Positions 1-8,927 of a stretch of 40,342 bases of DNA are shown here, in pieces. The translations under genes were made by a program, and so were the position numbers. The notes under the pieces were generated by a model, which searched no databases, had not been told where the DNA came from, and was given only the letters and a program-made list of their open reading frames with translations. The DNA lies in NCBI RefSeq assembly GCF_002217355.1, contig NZ_MUHA01000035.1, forward strand, positions 1-40,342, given 5' to 3'. This DNA is from Flavobacterium oncorhynchi (lineage in GTDB: Bacteria > Bacteroidota > Bacteroidia > Flavobacteriales > Flavobacteriaceae). Positions within the stretch are counted from its first letter, which is position 1, and each line of letters starts with the position of its first letter.

Positions 1-480
1 AAAAAATCATTAAAAAATAACTTGAATAATCTCAAAAACGAAGTCTTTACAAGCAATGTGCAAACAATTGGTTTATTGGTTGATGAAAGCAAATTTCAGT
101 ATTCTAAAGAGTTAGTAAAAGAATTAACCCTTTATGGAATTGCTGCTGAAAACATAAAAATCGTTGCGTACAGAGATAAATTTAAGATAAAAGAAACGTA
201 TTCAGAACCTACTTTTGGTAAAAATCATATCAATTGGAAAGCCGAGATTACAGAAAATTTTTTAAACGAATTTATCGAAACAGAATTTGATCTTTTGATT
301 AGTTATTACGAAATCGAAAAAGCAATTTTGATGATGATTACCAATAATTCAAAAGCTAAATTCAAAGTAGGATTTGCTTCAGTAGACAATAGATTAAATC
401 GCTGGATGATTAAAACCGAAATAGAGAATTATAAACTTTTCATTAAGGAATTGTTTAAGTATTTAAAAAGTATAAAATAA
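1..480 (+). CDS. DUF6913-type flavobacterial protein, 5' end cut by window edge
   Basis: The reading frame is open from base 1 of the window to the stop at 478-480, so the true start probably lies upstream. A TTG at 22 is the only start-like codon near the edge and is unlikely to be the real one. The visible part (about 159 residues) is soluble, mixed alpha/beta, with no signal peptide. It ends 13 bases before dapA, so the two are probably co-transcribed. The sequence resembles the small flavobacterial family DUF6913, recognised from memory of family and gene order. No function is known for it and none is visible here. Confidence 0.6.
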   Translation, partial: KKSLKNNLNNLKNEVFTSNVQTIGLLVDESKFQYSKELVKELTLYGIAAENIKIVAYRDKFKIKETYSEPTFGKNHINWKAEITENFLNEFIETEFDLLISYYEIEKAILMMITNNSKAKFKVGFASVDNRLNRWMIKTEIENYKLFIKELFKYLKSIK

Positions 481-493
481 ATTATAAATTAAT

Positions 494-1372
494 ATGCAAT
501 CATTAATAGGAACTGGTGTTGCACTTGTGACCCCATTTAAAAAAGACTTTTCAATAGATATCGAAGCCTTACAGCGTATCGTTAATTTTTCGATAGATGG
601 AGGAGTTGAATATCTTGTAGTTATGGGAACAACAGCAGAAAACGCTACCTTAACACAAGAAGAGAAAGAGTTAGTTATAAACACTGTTATCGATGTTAAT
701 AAAGGAAGACTGCCTCTAGTTCTTGGAGTAGGAGGAAACAATACTCTGCAGATTGTAGAAGAATTAAAAACAAGAGATTTTTCAGCTTTTGAAGCTATAC
801 TTTCTGTTTCACCATATTATAATAAGCCAACGCAAGAAGGAATTTACCAGCATTTTAAAGCAATTGCAGAAGCATCGCCAGTACCGGTAATTTTGTATAA
901 CGTACCAGGAAGAACAGCAAGTAATATGCTGCCGTCTACAGTAGTTCGTTTAGCAAATGATTTTAGTAATGTAGTTGCCATAAAAGAAGCTGCTGGAGAT
1001 ATGGCTCAAGCAATGCAGATTATCAAAGATGCACCAAAAGATTTCTTGGTAATTTCAGGAGATGATATGATTGCTTTACCGATTGTTTTAGCAGGAGGAG
1101 CAGGTGTAATTTCAGTAATTGGACAAGGTTTTCCTAAAGAATTTTCAGAAATGATTCGTTTAGGATTGAATAAAAAAGTAAATGAAGCGTTTAAAACGCA
1201 ATATTTATTGTCAGATTGTATCGATATGATTTTTGAGCAGGGAAATCCAGCAGGAATTAAACAAATCTTTCAAGCTCTTGGTATTGCTGATAATACAGTG
1301 CGTCTGCCTCTAGTAACTGTTGATGATTCATTAGCTCAAAGATTAAATGATTTTGTAAAAGCGAGTATTTAG
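494..1372 (+). CDS. dapA: 4-hydroxy-tetrahydrodipicolinate synthase
   Basis: Condenses pyruvate with aspartate semialdehyde, the first committed step of the diaminopimelate/lysine pathway, in the cytoplasm. The 292-residue protein has the normal family length and a single TIM-barrel domain. The GTTAE motif (45-49) is the usual phosphate/pyruvate loop. Tyr135 in the ILYNVPGR motif and Lys164 in VAIKEAAGD are the expected proton-relay tyrosine and Schiff-base lysine. It starts 13 bases after the preceding frame and is followed by a separate promoter for bamD. All key residues are present, so a working enzyme is expected. Confidence 0.97.
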   Translation: MQSLIGTGVALVTPFKKDFSIDIEALQRIVNFSIDGGVEYLVVMGTTAENATLTQEEKELVINTVIDVNKGRLPLVLGVGGNNTLQIVEELKTRDFSAFEAILSVSPYYNKPTQEGIYQHFKAIAEASPVPVILYNVPGRTASNMLPSTVVRLANDFSNVVAIKEAAGDMAQAMQIIKDAPKDFLVISGDDMIALPIVLAGGAGVISVIGQGFPKEFSEMIRLGLNKKVNEAFKTQYLLSDCIDMIFEQGNPAGIKQIFQALGIADNTVRLPLVTVDDSLAQRLNDFVKASI

Positions 1373-1413
1373 TAACTCTAAGATTATCGGTATTTTATTA
1401 TACGAAAAAATAT

Positions 1414-1444
1414 TTTGCATTCGCTAAATTAATAACTAAATTTG
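1414..1444 (+). promoter_or_regulatory. Bacteroidota-type promoter of the bamD-rpoZ-coaBC operon
   Basis: TTTG at 1414-1417 (-33) and TAAATTTG at 1437-1444 (-7) are separated by 19 bases, a full match to the known Bacteroidota housekeeping promoter pattern. Transcription would start near 1451, about 60 bases before the bamD ATG. A short hairpin (CACCGA/TCGGTG, 1446-1461) lies at the expected 5' end of the transcript. Confidence 0.7.
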
Positions 1445-1510
1445 CCACCGAAACTTCGGTGTGATTTTGCTTTGGCATAACGTCTAAGGAATCATAATAA
1501 AAGTAAGAAA

Positions 1511-2305
1511 ATGAAAAAACTAGTATCTCTATTAATTATTGTTGCCCTTTTTTGTTCTTGTAGTGAATACCAAAAAGTGTTAAAAAATGAAGACGTCGCA
1601 GCAAAATTTGAAATGGCTACAAAAATGTATGATGCTGGAAAATATTCAAAAGCAATTCGTCTTTTTGAGCAATTAGCGCCTACATATAGAGGTAAACCTC
1701 AAGCAGAAAAGCTTTTTTATATGTTTTCGCAGTCTTACTATAAAACAAAACAATATTATTTAGCTGGATATCAATTCGAAAGTTTTGTGTCAGGTTATCC
1801 ACGAAGTGAAAAAGTACAAGAAGCAGCTTTCTTAGGTGCTTTTAGTTACTCAAAATTAGCACCCGTTTACAGTTTAGACCAAGCAGATACGGTAAAAGCA
1901 TTAGAGAAATTACAAGCTTTTATTGATAATTATCCAAACTCAGAATATCTTGCTCAAGCAAATGAAGCTGTAAAGATATTAAATGGAAAGTTAGAGAAAA
2001 AAGCCTACGAGAATGCTAAAGGATATAATACAATTTCAGATTACAAATCAGCACTAGTTGCATTTGATAATTTTATTGCAGACTTTCCAGGAACACCGTT
2101 TAAAGAAGATGCTTTGTTTTACAAATACGATTCAGCATATCAATTAGCAATTAATAGTATTCCATCAAAAATGGAAGAACGTTTAAACGTTGCAAAAGTG
2201 GCTTACAATAACTTGATAAAGTTTAAAAGCGATACAAAGTACAAAGAAAAGGCAGAAGAAATGAATGCCAGAGTTGAAACAGATTTACAAAAATTTACTA
2301 AATAA
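1511..2305 (+). CDS. bamD: Outer membrane assembly lipoprotein BamD
   Basis: Lipoprotein of the BAM complex, which folds beta-barrel proteins into the outer membrane. The first 16 residues form a lipoprotein signal sequence, with Cys17 (FCSC) as the predicted lipidated residue. The rest is a row of TPR-like helical repeats, including NYPNSEYL and DFPGTPFKEDAL segments typical of the YfiO/BamD family. At 264 residues the length fits. It heads an operon with rpoZ (8-base gap) and coaBC (9-base gap), an arrangement common in flavobacteria. Confidence 0.92.
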   Translation: MKKLVSLLIIVALFCSCSEYQKVLKNEDVAAKFEMATKMYDAGKYSKAIRLFEQLAPTYRGKPQAEKLFYMFSQSYYKTKQYYLAGYQFESFVSGYPRSEKVQEAAFLGAFSYSKLAPVYSLDQADTVKALEKLQAFIDNYPNSEYLAQANEAVKILNGKLEKKAYENAKGYNTISDYKSALVAFDNFIADFPGTPFKEDALFYKYDSAYQLAINSIPSKMEERLNVAKVAYNNLIKFKSDTKYKEKAEEMNARVETDLQKFTK

Positions 2306-2313
2306 ATAAAGTC

Positions 2314-2631
2314 ATGGATTTAAAAAAGACGAATGCTCCTGTTAACACAATAACTTACAATAAAACAGTTATTGAAGAGCCAACAGGAAATGTGTATGAA
2401 GCAATTACCATTATGGCTAAAAGAGCAAATCAAATTAATTCTGAAATTAAAAAAGAATTAACTGAGAAATTAGAAGAGTTTGCTACTTACAATGACAGTC
2501 TTGAAGAAGTTTTTGAAAATAAAGAGCAAATTGAAGTTTCTAAATTTTACGAAAAATTGCCAAAACCACACGCTCTAGCTGTTCAAGAATGGTTAGATGG
2601 TAAAACTTACCATAGAAGTTCAAATAAATAA
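2314..2631 (+). CDS. rpoZ: DNA-directed RNA polymerase omega subunit, Bacteroidota type
   Basis: Small subunit that helps beta-prime fold and join the RNA polymerase core. The 105-residue protein has the omega signature around GNVYEAITIMAKRANQIN (26-43), where the AIxIMAKRAxQI helix contacts beta-prime. It then has an acidic middle and a C-terminal PKPHALAVQEWLDGK segment peculiar to the Bacteroidota form, making it longer and more divergent than the proteobacterial protein. It lies tightly between bamD and coaBC and surely shares their transcript. Confidence 0.88.
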   Translation: MDLKKTNAPVNTITYNKTVIEEPTGNVYEAITIMAKRANQINSEIKKELTEKLEEFATYNDSLEEVFENKEQIEVSKFYEKLPKPHALAVQEWLDGKTYHRSSNK

Positions 2632-2640
2632 TATAGTATA

Positions 2641-3852
2641 ATGTCAGTTTTAAACGGGAAGAAAATTTTACTAGGAGTTTCTGGTGGAATTGCAGCGTAT
2701 AAAACAGCCTCATTAGTACGACTTTTTATAAAAGCAGGTGCACATGTCCAAGTGATAATGACACCTGCTTCTAAGGATTTTGTAACCCCGCTTACATTAT
2801 CTACCTTATCAAAAAATCCTGTACATTCTAATTTCTTTAATCAGGACGATGAAGATGCTGTATGGAACAATCATGTAGAATTGGCTCTTTGGGCTGATTT
2901 AATGTTGATTGCTCCCGCAACTGCTAATACATTGTCGAAAATGGCTAATGGTAATTGCGATAATCTTTTAATCGCAGCCTATTTGTCGGCTAAATGTCCT
3001 GTTTATTTTGCTCCGGCAATGGATTTAGATATGTATAAACACCCATCAACATTGTCTAGTTTTACTTCTTTAAAACAGTTTGGAAACATTATGATTCCTG
3101 CTGAAAATGGTGAGCTTGCAAGTGGTTTGTCTGGTGAAGGACGTATGGCTGAACCAGAAAATATTATCGCTTTTTTAGAGGCTGATTTAGAAAGTAAATT
3201 GCCTTTGAGAGGAAAAAAAATACTAGTTACCGCTGGACCAACATACGAAGCAATAGATCCTGTGCGTTTTATAGGAAATCATTCCTCAGGAAAAATGGGG
3301 TTTGATATTGCAAATGAAGCTTCAAAACTTGGAGCCGAAGTTGTTTTAGTTGCAGGGCCAACACATTTAAAAGTTAAAAACCAGTCTATAGAAGTTGTAA
3401 ACGTTACGTCTGCACAAGATATGTATGATGCCTGTCATTTGCATTTTAAAAACTCTGATGTAGTGATTGCAGCAGCAGCAGTTGCAGATTATAGGCCAAA
3501 GGAAGTTGCTTTACAGAAAATCAAGAAAGATTCAAGCGAATTTTCGATTGAGCTGGAAAAAACAAAAGATATTTTGTCATCTTTGGGAGCAGCTAAGGAA
3601 AAACAGTTTTTAATAGGTTTTGCTTTAGAAACTGAAAATGAAATTGAAAATGCTAAGCTGAAAATTCAGAAAAAAAACTTAGATTTGATTGTTTTAAATT
3701 CCTTACAAGATGAAGGAGCTGGATTTAAAAAAGAAACTAATAAAGTTACTTTTATTGATAAAAATTTCAAGATCGAGCCAATGGAATTAAAATCGAAGGA
3801 ATTTGTAGCAATCGATATTTTAAAGAAAGTAGTTTCGTTTTTCTCGAAATAG
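2641..3852 (+). CDS. coaBC: Bifunctional phosphopantothenoylcysteine decarboxylase / phosphopantothenate-cysteine ligase
   Basis: Catalyses two successive steps of coenzyme A synthesis. The N-terminal flavin-dependent CoaC domain (about 1-185) shows the start motif LLGVSGGIAAYK, active-site His78 (NHVELA) and the PAMDLDM segment. The C-terminal CoaB domain (about 190-403) opens with KILVTAGPTYEAIDPVRFI and carries AAAVADYRP. In the substrate clamp the stretch ELASGLSGEGRMAEP has Ser161 where E. coli Dfp has its catalytic Cys158, which may be a clade trait. The gene is 9 bases after rpoZ. coaE, the last CoA step, lies about 5 kb further on. Confidence 0.96.
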   Translation: MSVLNGKKILLGVSGGIAAYKTASLVRLFIKAGAHVQVIMTPASKDFVTPLTLSTLSKNPVHSNFFNQDDEDAVWNNHVELALWADLMLIAPATANTLSKMANGNCDNLLIAAYLSAKCPVYFAPAMDLDMYKHPSTLSSFTSLKQFGNIMIPAENGELASGLSGEGRMAEPENIIAFLEADLESKLPLRGKKILVTAGPTYEAIDPVRFIGNHSSGKMGFDIANEASKLGAEVVLVAGPTHLKVKNQSIEVVNVTSAQDMYDACHLHFKNSDVVIAAAAVADYRPKEVALQKIKKDSSEFSIELEKTKDILSSLGAAKEKQFLIGFALETENEIENAKLKIQKKNLDLIVLNSLQDEGAGFKKETNKVTFIDKNFKIEPMELKSKEFVAIDILKKVVSFFSK

Positions 3853-3919
3853 TTAGGATTTAATACAGCATCTTAAAGCAAATTTAAGATTACTGTTTAT
3901 AGCAGTTAATATTTTTTAT

Positions 3920-4804
3920 ATGAATAAAATAGTTACTCTTTTAGCGTTTTTAATTTTTGGCTTTACACAAGCGCAACAACTAAATTGTATAGTAACTATT
4001 AATACTGAAAGATTGCCAAATCCTAATCAGCAGGTTTTTAAAACACTGCAGACGGCTTTGTCTGAATTTGTAAACAAAACAGATTGGACAGGTTCTGTTT
4101 TAAAACAGAATGAGCGAATTAATTGTTCAATGTATATTACACTTTCATCTAACAGCTCAGATCAATTTACAGGAACAATACAAGTACAGTCTTCTCGATT
4201 GATTTTTAATTCAACCTATTCTTCACCAGTTTTGAATTATAATGATAAAGATTTCAACTTTAAATACACAGAATACGAACCTTTATTGTTTAATCCATCT
4301 GTTTATGAATCCAACTTAGTTTCTGTAATATCATTTTACAGTTATTTAATTTTAGGAATGGATGCAGACACGTTTCAAATGGGAGCAGGAAATCAATATC
4401 TTGAAACCGCTCAAAATATTGCAAACGTTGCACAGCAAGGAGGTTTTAAAGGATGGAATCAGTCTGATGGACTTCAAAACCGTTATTATTTAATTAATGA
4501 TATGGTTTCTCCCATGTTTAGTGATTTGCGCCAGGTAACTTATGCATATCACACAGGTTTGGATGGAATGAGTCTTGATTTGAAAAGTTCAAAAGAGAAA
4601 GTGAAAAATGCAATTTTAATTATTGGAAGGTTAAATACAGTTAAGCCAAATGCTTTTTTAACTAGAATATTTTTTGATGCAAAATCAGATGAAATTGTTT
4701 CTATTTTTTCTGGAGGTCCAAGCATTCCAATTTCTGATTTAACAGATGTTTTAAATAAAGTTTCGCCATTAAATTCTTCAAAATGGTCTCAAATAAAGTT
4801 TTAA
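3920..4804 (+). CDS. DUF4835 / PorD-like secretion-associated protein
   Basis: 294-residue exported protein with a cleavable signal peptide (residues 1-18, ending FTQAQQ). The sequence fits DUF4835, a family annotated as PorD because of its link to the type IX secretion and gliding apparatus of Bacteroidota. This rests on memory of the family and on gene order, since it sits between coaBC and recN as in many flavobacteria. No catalytic motif is visible. It probably lies in the periplasm or at the outer membrane. It starts 67 bases after coaBC and may be read through from that operon. Confidence 0.8.
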   Translation: MNKIVTLLAFLIFGFTQAQQLNCIVTINTERLPNPNQQVFKTLQTALSEFVNKTDWTGSVLKQNERINCSMYITLSSNSSDQFTGTIQVQSSRLIFNSTYSSPVLNYNDKDFNFKYTEYEPLLFNPSVYESNLVSVISFYSYLILGMDADTFQMGAGNQYLETAQNIANVAQQGGFKGWNQSDGLQNRYYLINDMVSPMFSDLRQVTYAYHTGLDGMSLDLKSSKEKVKNAILIIGRLNTVKPNAFLTRIFFDAKSDEIVSIFSGGPSIPISDLTDVLNKVSPLNSSKWSQIKF

Positions 4805-4855
4805 TAGCTTTATTTCTTATTTTTTCATTAGCTTAAATATTTATAAATTTCCCCT

Positions 4856-6508
4856 ATGATAACTTCACTGTCAATTAAAAATTATGCCCTTATTGAAAAG
4901 CTTTCAATTGATTTTTCAAAAGGATTTTCTATAATTACAGGAGAAACAGGAGCTGGTAAATCTATTATACTAGGTGCAATTGGTTTGGTTTTAGGAAAAA
5001 GAGCTGATCTTACATCGTTAAAAAATAAAGAAGAAAAGTGTGTCATAGAAGCTCAGTTTGAAATTTCTAAATACAATCTAAAAGAGTTTTTTGAGACAAA
5101 CGATTTAGATTACGAAGATGAAACCATAATTCGTCGTGAGATTTTACCTTCTGGAAAATCTCGCGCCTTTATAAATGACAGTCCTGTGAACCTGCAGGAA
5201 TTACAAGATTTAAGTTTATTTTTAATAGATATTCATTCACAGCAGCAAACTCAGGAATTATCAGAGGAAAGTGTTCAGTTTAAAATTATTGATGCAATTG
5301 CGAACAACGGAGATACAATTGCAGTATATCAAAATTTATTAAAAGTTTATAAATCAGATAAATCAAAACTTAATGCCTTGCTTAAAAAACAAAGCGATTC
5401 AGGAAAAGAGCAGGAGTACAATACTTTTTTACTGAATGAGTTGGTTTCGGCTAAATTAAAATCTGGTGAACAAGCAGAATTAGAATCTGATTTTGAAAAA
5501 CTTAATAATGTTGAAATTATTAAAGAATCAATAGATAAATCACTTGTAATTGCAAACGAAGAACAATTTGGAGTTTTTCATAATTTAAATGAAATTAAAG
5601 GATCGCTGCAAAAAATAGCACCTTTTTCTGCTGAATATCAAAACTTGTTTGAAAGAATAACAAGTTTGTCTATCGAGTTTGATGATATTTCTAAAGAGTT
5701 ACAAAATGCCGTTGAAAAATTAGTAAACGATCCAGAGCAATTAGAAGCAATCAGTCAAAAATTGCAGTTAATTTTTAACCTTCAGAAAAAGCACCACGCT
5801 GCTTCTGTAGAAGAATTACTTCAAATTCAGGAAGATTTAGGGAATACATTGCTTGAATTAGATAATATTGAAGAAGAAATAGAATCACTTTCAAAAGCAA
5901 TAGAACAAAAAGCAGCCGAATTGAATGAATTTGCAACTGTAATTCATAAAAATAGAATTGATGCAATTCCGGTTTTATCCAATCAATTAATAACTATTTT
6001 AGATACGTTAGGAATGCCTAATGTTCGCTTTAAAATTGAATTGATTCCATCAGAGACTTATTTTCAGAATGGAAAAGATGAATTGCAGTTTTTGTTCGCA
6101 GCCAATAAAGGAACTGATTTTGGATTGCTGAAAAAAGTTGCCTCTGGAGGAGAGATGTCTCGTATTATGCTTGCAGTAAAAGCAATATTAGCTCAATATT
6201 CAAAATTACCTACTTTAATTTTTGATGAAATTGATACAGGAGTTTCTGGAGAAATTGCTATTAGAATGGGCGAGATTATGAAAGAAATGAGTTTAAAAAT
6301 GCAAATTTTTGCCATTACGCATTTGCCTCAAATTGCTGCAAAAGGCGATTCGCACTTTAAAGTTTTTAAATCAATAATCGATGATGCTACACAGTCAGAA
6401 TTAAAGCTTTTGTCTCAGGACGAAAGAGTTATAGAGATTGCGCAAATGTTATCTGGGGCGGTGGTTTCAGATTCAGCTTTAAATCATGCTAAAGCCTTGT
6501 TGAACTAA
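4856..6508 (+). CDS. recN: DNA repair protein RecN
   Basis: SMC-like ATPase acting in double-strand break repair by homologous recombination. The N-terminal half-ATPase has Walker A GETGAGKS (29-36). A long coiled coil of about 160-370 follows. The C-terminal half carries the ABC signature ASGGEMSR (429-436) and Walker B LIFDEIDTGVSG (454-465). At 550 residues it has standard length. A weak -7-like TAAATTTC lies just before the start. It ends 105 bases before fabV, which has its own promoter. Confidence 0.97.
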   Translation: MITSLSIKNYALIEKLSIDFSKGFSIITGETGAGKSIILGAIGLVLGKRADLTSLKNKEEKCVIEAQFEISKYNLKEFFETNDLDYEDETIIRREILPSGKSRAFINDSPVNLQELQDLSLFLIDIHSQQQTQELSEESVQFKIIDAIANNGDTIAVYQNLLKVYKSDKSKLNALLKKQSDSGKEQEYNTFLLNELVSAKLKSGEQAELESDFEKLNNVEIIKESIDKSLVIANEEQFGVFHNLNEIKGSLQKIAPFSAEYQNLFERITSLSIEFDDISKELQNAVEKLVNDPEQLEAISQKLQLIFNLQKKHHAASVEELLQIQEDLGNTLLELDNIEEEIESLSKAIEQKAAELNEFATVIHKNRIDAIPVLSNQLITILDTLGMPNVRFKIELIPSETYFQNGKDELQFLFAANKGTDFGLLKKVASGGEMSRIMLAVKAILAQYSKLPTLIFDEIDTGVSGEIAIRMGEIMKEMSLKMQIFAITHLPQIAAKGDSHFKVFKSIIDDATQSELKLLSQDERVIEIAQMLSGAVVSDSALNHAKALLN

Positions 6509-6526
6509 AGAAATAATTTATATTTG
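6497..6526 (+). promoter_or_regulatory. Bacteroidota-type promoter of fabV
   Basis: TTG at 6497-6499, inside the end of recN, and TATATTTG at 6519-6526 are 19 bases apart and match the -33/-7 pattern. The start of transcription would fall near 6533, leaving an untranslated leader of about 80 bases before fabV. Confidence 0.55.
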
Positions 6527-6613
6527 CCATCTAAAAACGTATTAAACAAACGAAATTAGTTTATCATTTGTGATTATTAATGAGAAGCTTATTTACGAAT
6601 AAATAAAAAAAGT

Positions 6614-7804
6614 ATGATTATAGAGCCTAGAATGAGAGGATTTATTTGTTTGACAGCCCATCCAAAGGGAGCCGAACAGAATGTTAAAAATCAAATAGAA
6701 TATATCAAATCAAAAGGTGCAATCGCTGGTGCAAAAAAAGTACTGGTTATTGGTGCTTCAACAGGTTTTGGATTAGCTTCAAGAATTACAAGTGCTTTTG
6801 GATCTGATGCTGCGACAATTGGAGTGTTTTTTGAAAAACCACCGGTTGAAGGAAAAACAGCTTCTCCAGGTTGGTATAATTCTGCTGCATTTGAAACAGA
6901 AGCTCATAAAGCAGGTTTATATGCAAAAAGTATCAACGGCGATGCTTTTTCAAACGAAATAAAAAGAGAAACATTAGATTTAATTAAAGCTGATTTAGGA
7001 CAAGTAGATCTTGTAATTTATAGTTTAGCTTCACCAGTGCGTACAAATCCTAATACAGGAGTTTTACACCGTTCGGTTTTAAAACCTATTGGACAAACTT
7101 TTACAAATAAAACAGTTGATTTTCATACAGGAAATGTAACCGAAGTTTCAATCGCTCCTGCAAACGAGGAAGATATTGAAAATACAGTTGCAGTTATGGG
7201 TGGTGAAGACTGGGCTATGTGGATGGATGCTTTAAAAAATGAAAATTTATTGGCAGACGGCGCTACAACAATTGCCTATTCTTATATTGGGCCTGAACTT
7301 ACAGAAGCTGTTTATCGTAAAGGTACAATCGGACGTGCAAAAGATCATTTAGAAGCAACGGCATTTACAATTACAGACAGTTTAAAATCTATTGGAGGAA
7401 AAGCTTATGTTTCTGTAAACAAAGCATTAGTTACACAAGCAAGTTCTGCAATTCCAGTTATTCCATTGTATATTTCTCTTCTTTACAAAATCATGAAAGA
7501 AGAAGGTATTCACGAAGGTTGTATTGAGCAGATTCAGCGTTTATTTCAAGATAGATTGTATTCTGGTTCTGAAGTTCCAACAGACGAAAAAGGAAGAATT
7601 AGAATTGACGATTGGGAAATGCGTGAAGATGTTCAGGCAAAAGTAGCTGAACTTTGGAAAGAAGCTACGACAGAAACATTACCAGCTATTGGAGACTTAG
7701 CAGGTTATAGAAATGATTTCTTAAATTTATTTGGATTTGAATTTGCTGGAGTTGACTACAAAGCTGAAGCAAATGAGATAGTTAATATTGAAAGTATCAA
7801 ATAA
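6614..7804 (+). CDS. fabV: NADH-dependent trans-2-enoyl-ACP (enoyl-CoA) reductase
   Basis: Performs the last reduction of each fatty-acid elongation cycle. The 396-residue protein is colinear with FabV from the first residues (MIIEPRMRGF). The NADH-binding loop is GASTGFGLASR (47-57). The catalytic Tyr-x8-Lys pair is Tyr234 and Lys243, with the conserved AYSYIGPE segment at 221-228 before it. FabV enzymes are generally insensitive to triclosan, unlike FabI. The gene has its own promoter and terminator and is therefore probably monocistronic. Confidence 0.96.
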   Translation: MIIEPRMRGFICLTAHPKGAEQNVKNQIEYIKSKGAIAGAKKVLVIGASTGFGLASRITSAFGSDAATIGVFFEKPPVEGKTASPGWYNSAAFETEAHKAGLYAKSINGDAFSNEIKRETLDLIKADLGQVDLVIYSLASPVRTNPNTGVLHRSVLKPIGQTFTNKTVDFHTGNVTEVSIAPANEEDIENTVAVMGGEDWAMWMDALKNENLLADGATTIAYSYIGPELTEAVYRKGTIGRAKDHLEATAFTITDSLKSIGGKAYVSVNKALVTQASSAIPVIPLYISLLYKIMKEEGIHEGCIEQIQRLFQDRLYSGSEVPTDEKGRIRIDDWEMREDVQAKVAELWKEATTETLPAIGDLAGYRNDFLNLFGFEFAGVDYKAEANEIVNIESIK

Positions 7805-7822
7805 ATAAAAATTAACATAAGT

Positions 7823-7856
7823 AAAAAACCATCAACCAAAAGTTGATGGTTTTTTT
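7823..7856 (+). terminator. Rho-independent terminator after fabV
   Basis: CCATCAAC (7829-7836) pairs perfectly with GTTGATGG (7842-7849) around a 5-base loop. A-run and T-run flanks give a U-tract on both strands, so it can stop transcription from either side. Confidence 0.9.
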
Positions 7857-7925
7857 ATGAATATAGCATATCTTTGTTAAAATTTTTAAAGTTTAAAATA
7901 TACAATTTAATACCGCATTCCCATT

Positions 7926-8924
7926 ATGATTTTTTCTTTAGTTATACCTGTGTATAATCGTCCAGATGAAGTAGATGAACTTTTAGAAAGTCTTTCAAAA
8001 TCTGATTATAATGAAGCTTTTGAGATTGTCCTTGTTGAAGACGGGTCGACAATTCCTTGTAAAGATGTTGTAATGACTTATCAAGGAAAATTAAATATTT
8101 CATACTATTTTAAAGAAAATTCCGGACCGGGTGATTCTAGAAATTTTGGAATGCAGAAGGCAAGAGGAGATTATTTTATCATATTCGATTCAGATTGTAT
8201 AATACCTCCAAATTACCTAAGTGAAGTTCGTAAAGCTTTAAATGAAGATTATGTTGATTGTTTTGGCGGTCCAGATAAAGCATTAGATAGTTTTTCAGAC
8301 ATACAAAAAGCAATCAATTTTGCAATGACATCTTTCCTGACAACAGGAGGAATTCGTGGTGGTTCTGAAAAAATTAATAAGTTTCAGCCGCGAAGTTTTA
8401 ATATGGGAATTTCGAAAAAAGCATTTGAAGCTTCTAAAGGATTTGGTAATATTCATCCTGGGGAAGATCCAGATTTATCCATTCGTTTGTGGAATTTAGG
8501 ATTCGAAACCAGATTATTTCCTGACGCCTATGTATATCATAAACGCAGAATCGATTGGGAGAAATTCTCGATACAAGTTAATAAATTCGGAAAAGCCCGT
8601 CCAATATTAAATAGTTGGTATCCAGAGCATAAAAAGGTGACTTTTTGGTTTCCTACATTATTTATATTGGGTCTATTATTAGCTTTTTTACTGTTAATAT
8701 TTAATATTGATATTTTATTACAATTATATTTTGTATATTTCGTTATAATTTTTCTTACAGCAACTATTCAGAATAAAAGCATTAAAATTGGATATCTATC
8801 TGTAATTGCAGTTTGGAAACAGTTTTACGGATACGGAAGAGGTTTTTTAGAGTCTTTCATAAAAGTTGGTTTATTAAAGAGAAAACCACAAGAAGCTTTT
8901 CCTCGTATGTTTTTTAAAGTATAA
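7926..8924 (+). CDS. Membrane-bound family 2 glycosyltransferase
   Basis: The N-terminal GT-A domain begins FSLVIPVYNRPDEVDELL. It has the nucleotide-binding aspartate in VLVEDGS and the metal-binding DSD motif at 88-90. The segment PGEDPDLSIRLWNLG resembles the acceptor-side ED motif of family 2 enzymes. A hydrophobic stretch (about 239-285) forms two C-terminal membrane helices, so the enzyme likely works at the cytoplasmic face of the inner membrane on an envelope glycan or lipid. The acceptor cannot be told from the sequence. It is 332 residues long, ends 3 bases before coaE and so shares its transcript. Confidence 0.85.
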   Translation: MIFSLVIPVYNRPDEVDELLESLSKSDYNEAFEIVLVEDGSTIPCKDVVMTYQGKLNISYYFKENSGPGDSRNFGMQKARGDYFIIFDSDCIIPPNYLSEVRKALNEDYVDCFGGPDKALDSFSDIQKAINFAMTSFLTTGGIRGGSEKINKFQPRSFNMGISKKAFEASKGFGNIHPGEDPDLSIRLWNLGFETRLFPDAYVYHKRRIDWEKFSIQVNKFGKARPILNSWYPEHKKVTFWFPTLFILGLLLAFLLLIFNIDILLQLYFVYFVIIFLTATIQNKSIKIGYLSVIAVWKQFYGYGRGFLESFIKVGLLKRKPQEAFPRMFFKV

Positions 8925-8927
8925 TTC

